Origin: Alistipes sp. CAG:268
GTDB lineage: Bacteria; Bacteroidota; Bacteroidia; Bacteroidales; Rikenellaceae
Length of the DNA: 7,388 nucleotides
Assembly: GCA_000434235.1 (NCBI GenBank)
Contig: FR892023.1
Coordinates: 6,588-13,975, forward strand
Direction of reading: 5' to 3'
Shown here: piece after piece, positions 5,991 through 7,388 of the stretch
How the letters are laid out: each line of letters begins with the position of its first letter
How positions within the stretch are numbered: position 1 is the first letter of the stretch
The notes under the pieces: generated by a model
Databases searched by the model: none
The model's input: only the letters and a program-made list of their open reading frames with translations
What the model was told of the DNA's origin: nothing
Position numbers and translations under genes: made by a program

Positions 5991-7352
5991 ATGAAAACGA
6001 AGAAATTCTGCCTCACCGAGGCGCAGATGCCCACACAATGGTACAACATCGTGGCAGACATGCCCCGCAAGCCGCTGCCGCCGCTCCATCCCGCAACCGG
6101 ACGCCCCGTTACGCGCGAGGATCTCTCCGCCCTGTTCGCCGAGGAGCTCGCCGCACAGGAGCTCTCCGAGGAGCGCTTCATCGACATCCCCGACAAGGTG
6201 CGCGAAATCTACCGCATCTGGCGTCCCACACCGCTGGTGCGCGCCACAGGCCTCGAAAAGGCGCTCGACACCCCGGCACACATCTACTTCAAGAACGAGA
6301 GCGTCTCACCGGTCGGATCACACAAGCCCAACACCGCCGTACCGCAGGCCTACTACAACAGCCGGCAGGGCATCCGCCACCTTACGACCGAGACCGGGGC
6401 CGGACAGTGGGGATCGGCCATCGCATTCGCCGCCCGACATTTCGGGATCGACGTACGGGTCTTCATGGTCCGCGTGAGCTACGACCAGAAACCCTACCGG
6501 CGGCTGATGATGAAGACGTGGGGTGCCGAATGCCTGGCCTCGCCCACGACGCAGACCCGCTCGGGGCGTGAGGCCCTCGCACGCGACCCCCGCTGCCCGG
6601 GAAGCCTCGGACTGGCGATTTCGGAGGCCGTGGAGGTAGCGATGCAGCATCCCGGGGACACGCGCTACTGCCTGGGCAGCGTGCTGAACCACGTGCTGCT
6701 GCACCAGACCGTCATCGGACAGGAGGCCGTCGCGCAGATGGAGATGGCGGGCGAGGAACCCGACATCGTGATCGGCTGTTTCGGCGGCGGGAGCAACTTC
6801 GCCGGAATCGGGTTCCCGTTCCTGCGGCGCAGGCTCACGGGCGAAAGCCGGGTGCGCGTAGTGGCCGTCGAGCCGTCGAGCTGCCCGAAACTGACACGCG
6901 GGACGTTCCAGTACGACTTCGGCGATGTGGCGGGTTTCACACCGCTCATCCCGATGTATACGCTCGGGCATGACTTCCAGCCCTCGGAGATCCACGCCGG
7001 AGGCCTCCGCTACCACGGCGCCGGGGCGATTGTCAGCCAGCTGCTCAAGGACGGGCTGATCGAGGCGCAGGCGGTGCCGCAGACCGAAACCCTCGCGGCC
7101 GGCGTGCTCTTCGCGCAGGCCGAGGGGATTATCCCGGCCCCGGAATCGACGCACGCCATCGCCGCGGCGATCCGCGAAGCGCTGAAGGCCCGCGAGGAGG
7201 GGTGCCGCCGAACCATCCTCTTCAACCTCTCGGGCAACGGCGTGAACGACCTCTACGCCTACGAACAGTATCTGGCCGGCGCATTGAAGGACTATACGCC
7301 GGGCGACGACGAAATTGCAGCGTCGGTCAGCCGGTTGGCCAGGATTATCTGA
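5991..7352 (+). CDS. trpB: Tryptophan synthase beta chain, TrpB2-type
   Basis: A PLP enzyme that joins indole and L-serine to form L-tryptophan in the cytoplasm. The 453-residue protein has the longer N-terminus and motifs of the TrpB2 (TrpB-like) subfamily. These are [15 protein letters not shown] at 78-92, the PLP lysine K112 in VGSHKPNTA, the catalytic glutamate E134 in TETGAGQWG (canonical TrpB has GQHG), SYDQKPYR at 163-170, [12 protein letters not shown] at 204-215, [15 protein letters not shown] at 229-243, the phosphate-binding GGGSN at 265-269, and LSGNGVND at 413-420. TrpB2 enzymes generally lack a tight complex with TrpA and may use free indole; no trpA is visible. The start is the ATG at 5991. 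The frame extends upstream to a TTG at 5925, but that lies inside the terminator stem and encodes no family sequence. The upstream Trp attenuator implies expression rises when charged tRNA(Trp) is scarce, which supports a true tryptophan-making role over another beta-replacement activity. Confidence 0.95.
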   Translation: MKTKKFCLTEAQMPTQWYNIVADMPRKPLPPLHPATGRPVTREDLSALFAEELAAQELSEERFIDIPDKVREIYRIWRPTPLVRATGLEKALDTPAHIYFKNESVSPVGSHKPNTAVPQAYYNSRQGIRHLTTETGAGQWGSAIAFAARHFGIDVRVFMVRVSYDQKPYRRLMMKTWGAECLASPTTQTRSGREALARDPRCPGSLGLAISEAVEVAMQHPGDTRYCLGSVLNHVLLHQTVIGQEAVAQMEMAGEEPDIVIGCFGGGSNFAGIGFPFLRRRLTGESRVRVVAVEPSSCPKLTRGTFQYDFGDVAGFTPLIPMYTLGHDFQPSEIHAGGLRYHGAGAIVSQLLKDGLIEAQAVPQTETLAAGVLFAQAEGIIPAPESTHAIAAAIREALKAREEGCRRTILFNLSGNGVNDLYAYEQYLAGALKDYTPGDDEIAASVSRLARII

Positions 7353-7388
7353 AGCATGGCTTCGGGAATAAAAACGGGAGCGGACGGT
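7353..7388 (+). other. Right edge: possible terminator arm or start of a next gene
   Basis: After the trpB stop the sequence reads AAAAACGGGAGCGGACGGT to the window end. An A-run followed by a GC-rich stretch resembles the left arm of the terminator near 3112, so this may be a cut-off terminator. Alternatively an ATG at 7356 opens an 11-codon frame to the end, which could start another gene. A small GAAGC/GCTTC hairpin (7351-7363) overlaps the stop region. The two readings cannot be separated here. Confidence 0.3.

Overview
The window looks like the chromosome of a GC-rich member of the Bacteroidales, most plausibly Alistipes or a relative in the Rikenellaceae. This rests on three things: GC-rich coding regions separated by AT-rich gaps, promoter elements of the Bacteroidetes type (TAnnTTTG, once with an exactly spaced TTTG), and starts without clear Shine-Dalgarno sequences. 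The genus is an inference from composition and gene style; no marker gene fixes it.

Layout from left to right: (1) mazG, a two-domain nucleoside triphosphate pyrophosphohydrolase, on the minus strand. (2) A short AT-rich gap with back-to-back TAnnTTTG elements, reading left into mazG and right into the next gene. (3) A secreted family 20 beta-N-acetylhexosaminidase on the plus strand. (4) A long perfect palindrome with A and T tails, a bidirectional terminator between two convergent genes. (5) pheT, the phenylalanyl-tRNA synthetase beta subunit, on the minus strand without pheS. (6) A 341-base divergent intergenic region full of regulatory signals. (7) A TrpB2-type tryptophan synthase beta chain on the plus strand. 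The last 36 bases may hold the first arm of another terminator or the start of a further gene.

The most notable part is region 6. A promoter matching TTTG-N20-TAnnTTTG carries a 7-1-7 inverted repeat between its two boxes. Downstream is a short GTG-initiated reading frame with three consecutive Trp codons, then an intrinsic terminator just before the trpB ATG. The RNA can fold in mutually exclusive ways: a 1:2 hairpin whose 5' arm holds the Trp codons, a 2:3 antiterminator, and the 3:4 terminator. This is the architecture of a ribosome-mediated tryptophan attenuator, here in front of a TrpB2-type gene in a Bacteroidetes genome. It was found by reading the bases; no folding program or homology search was run.

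The remaining genes are housekeeping (mazG, pheT) or glycan degradation (family 20 hexosaminidase) and do not form a pathway together. pheT and trpB share a divergent control region and both concern aromatic amino acids, but nothing shows they are co-regulated. The long antisense reading frames opposite every gene are shadows caused by high GC content.
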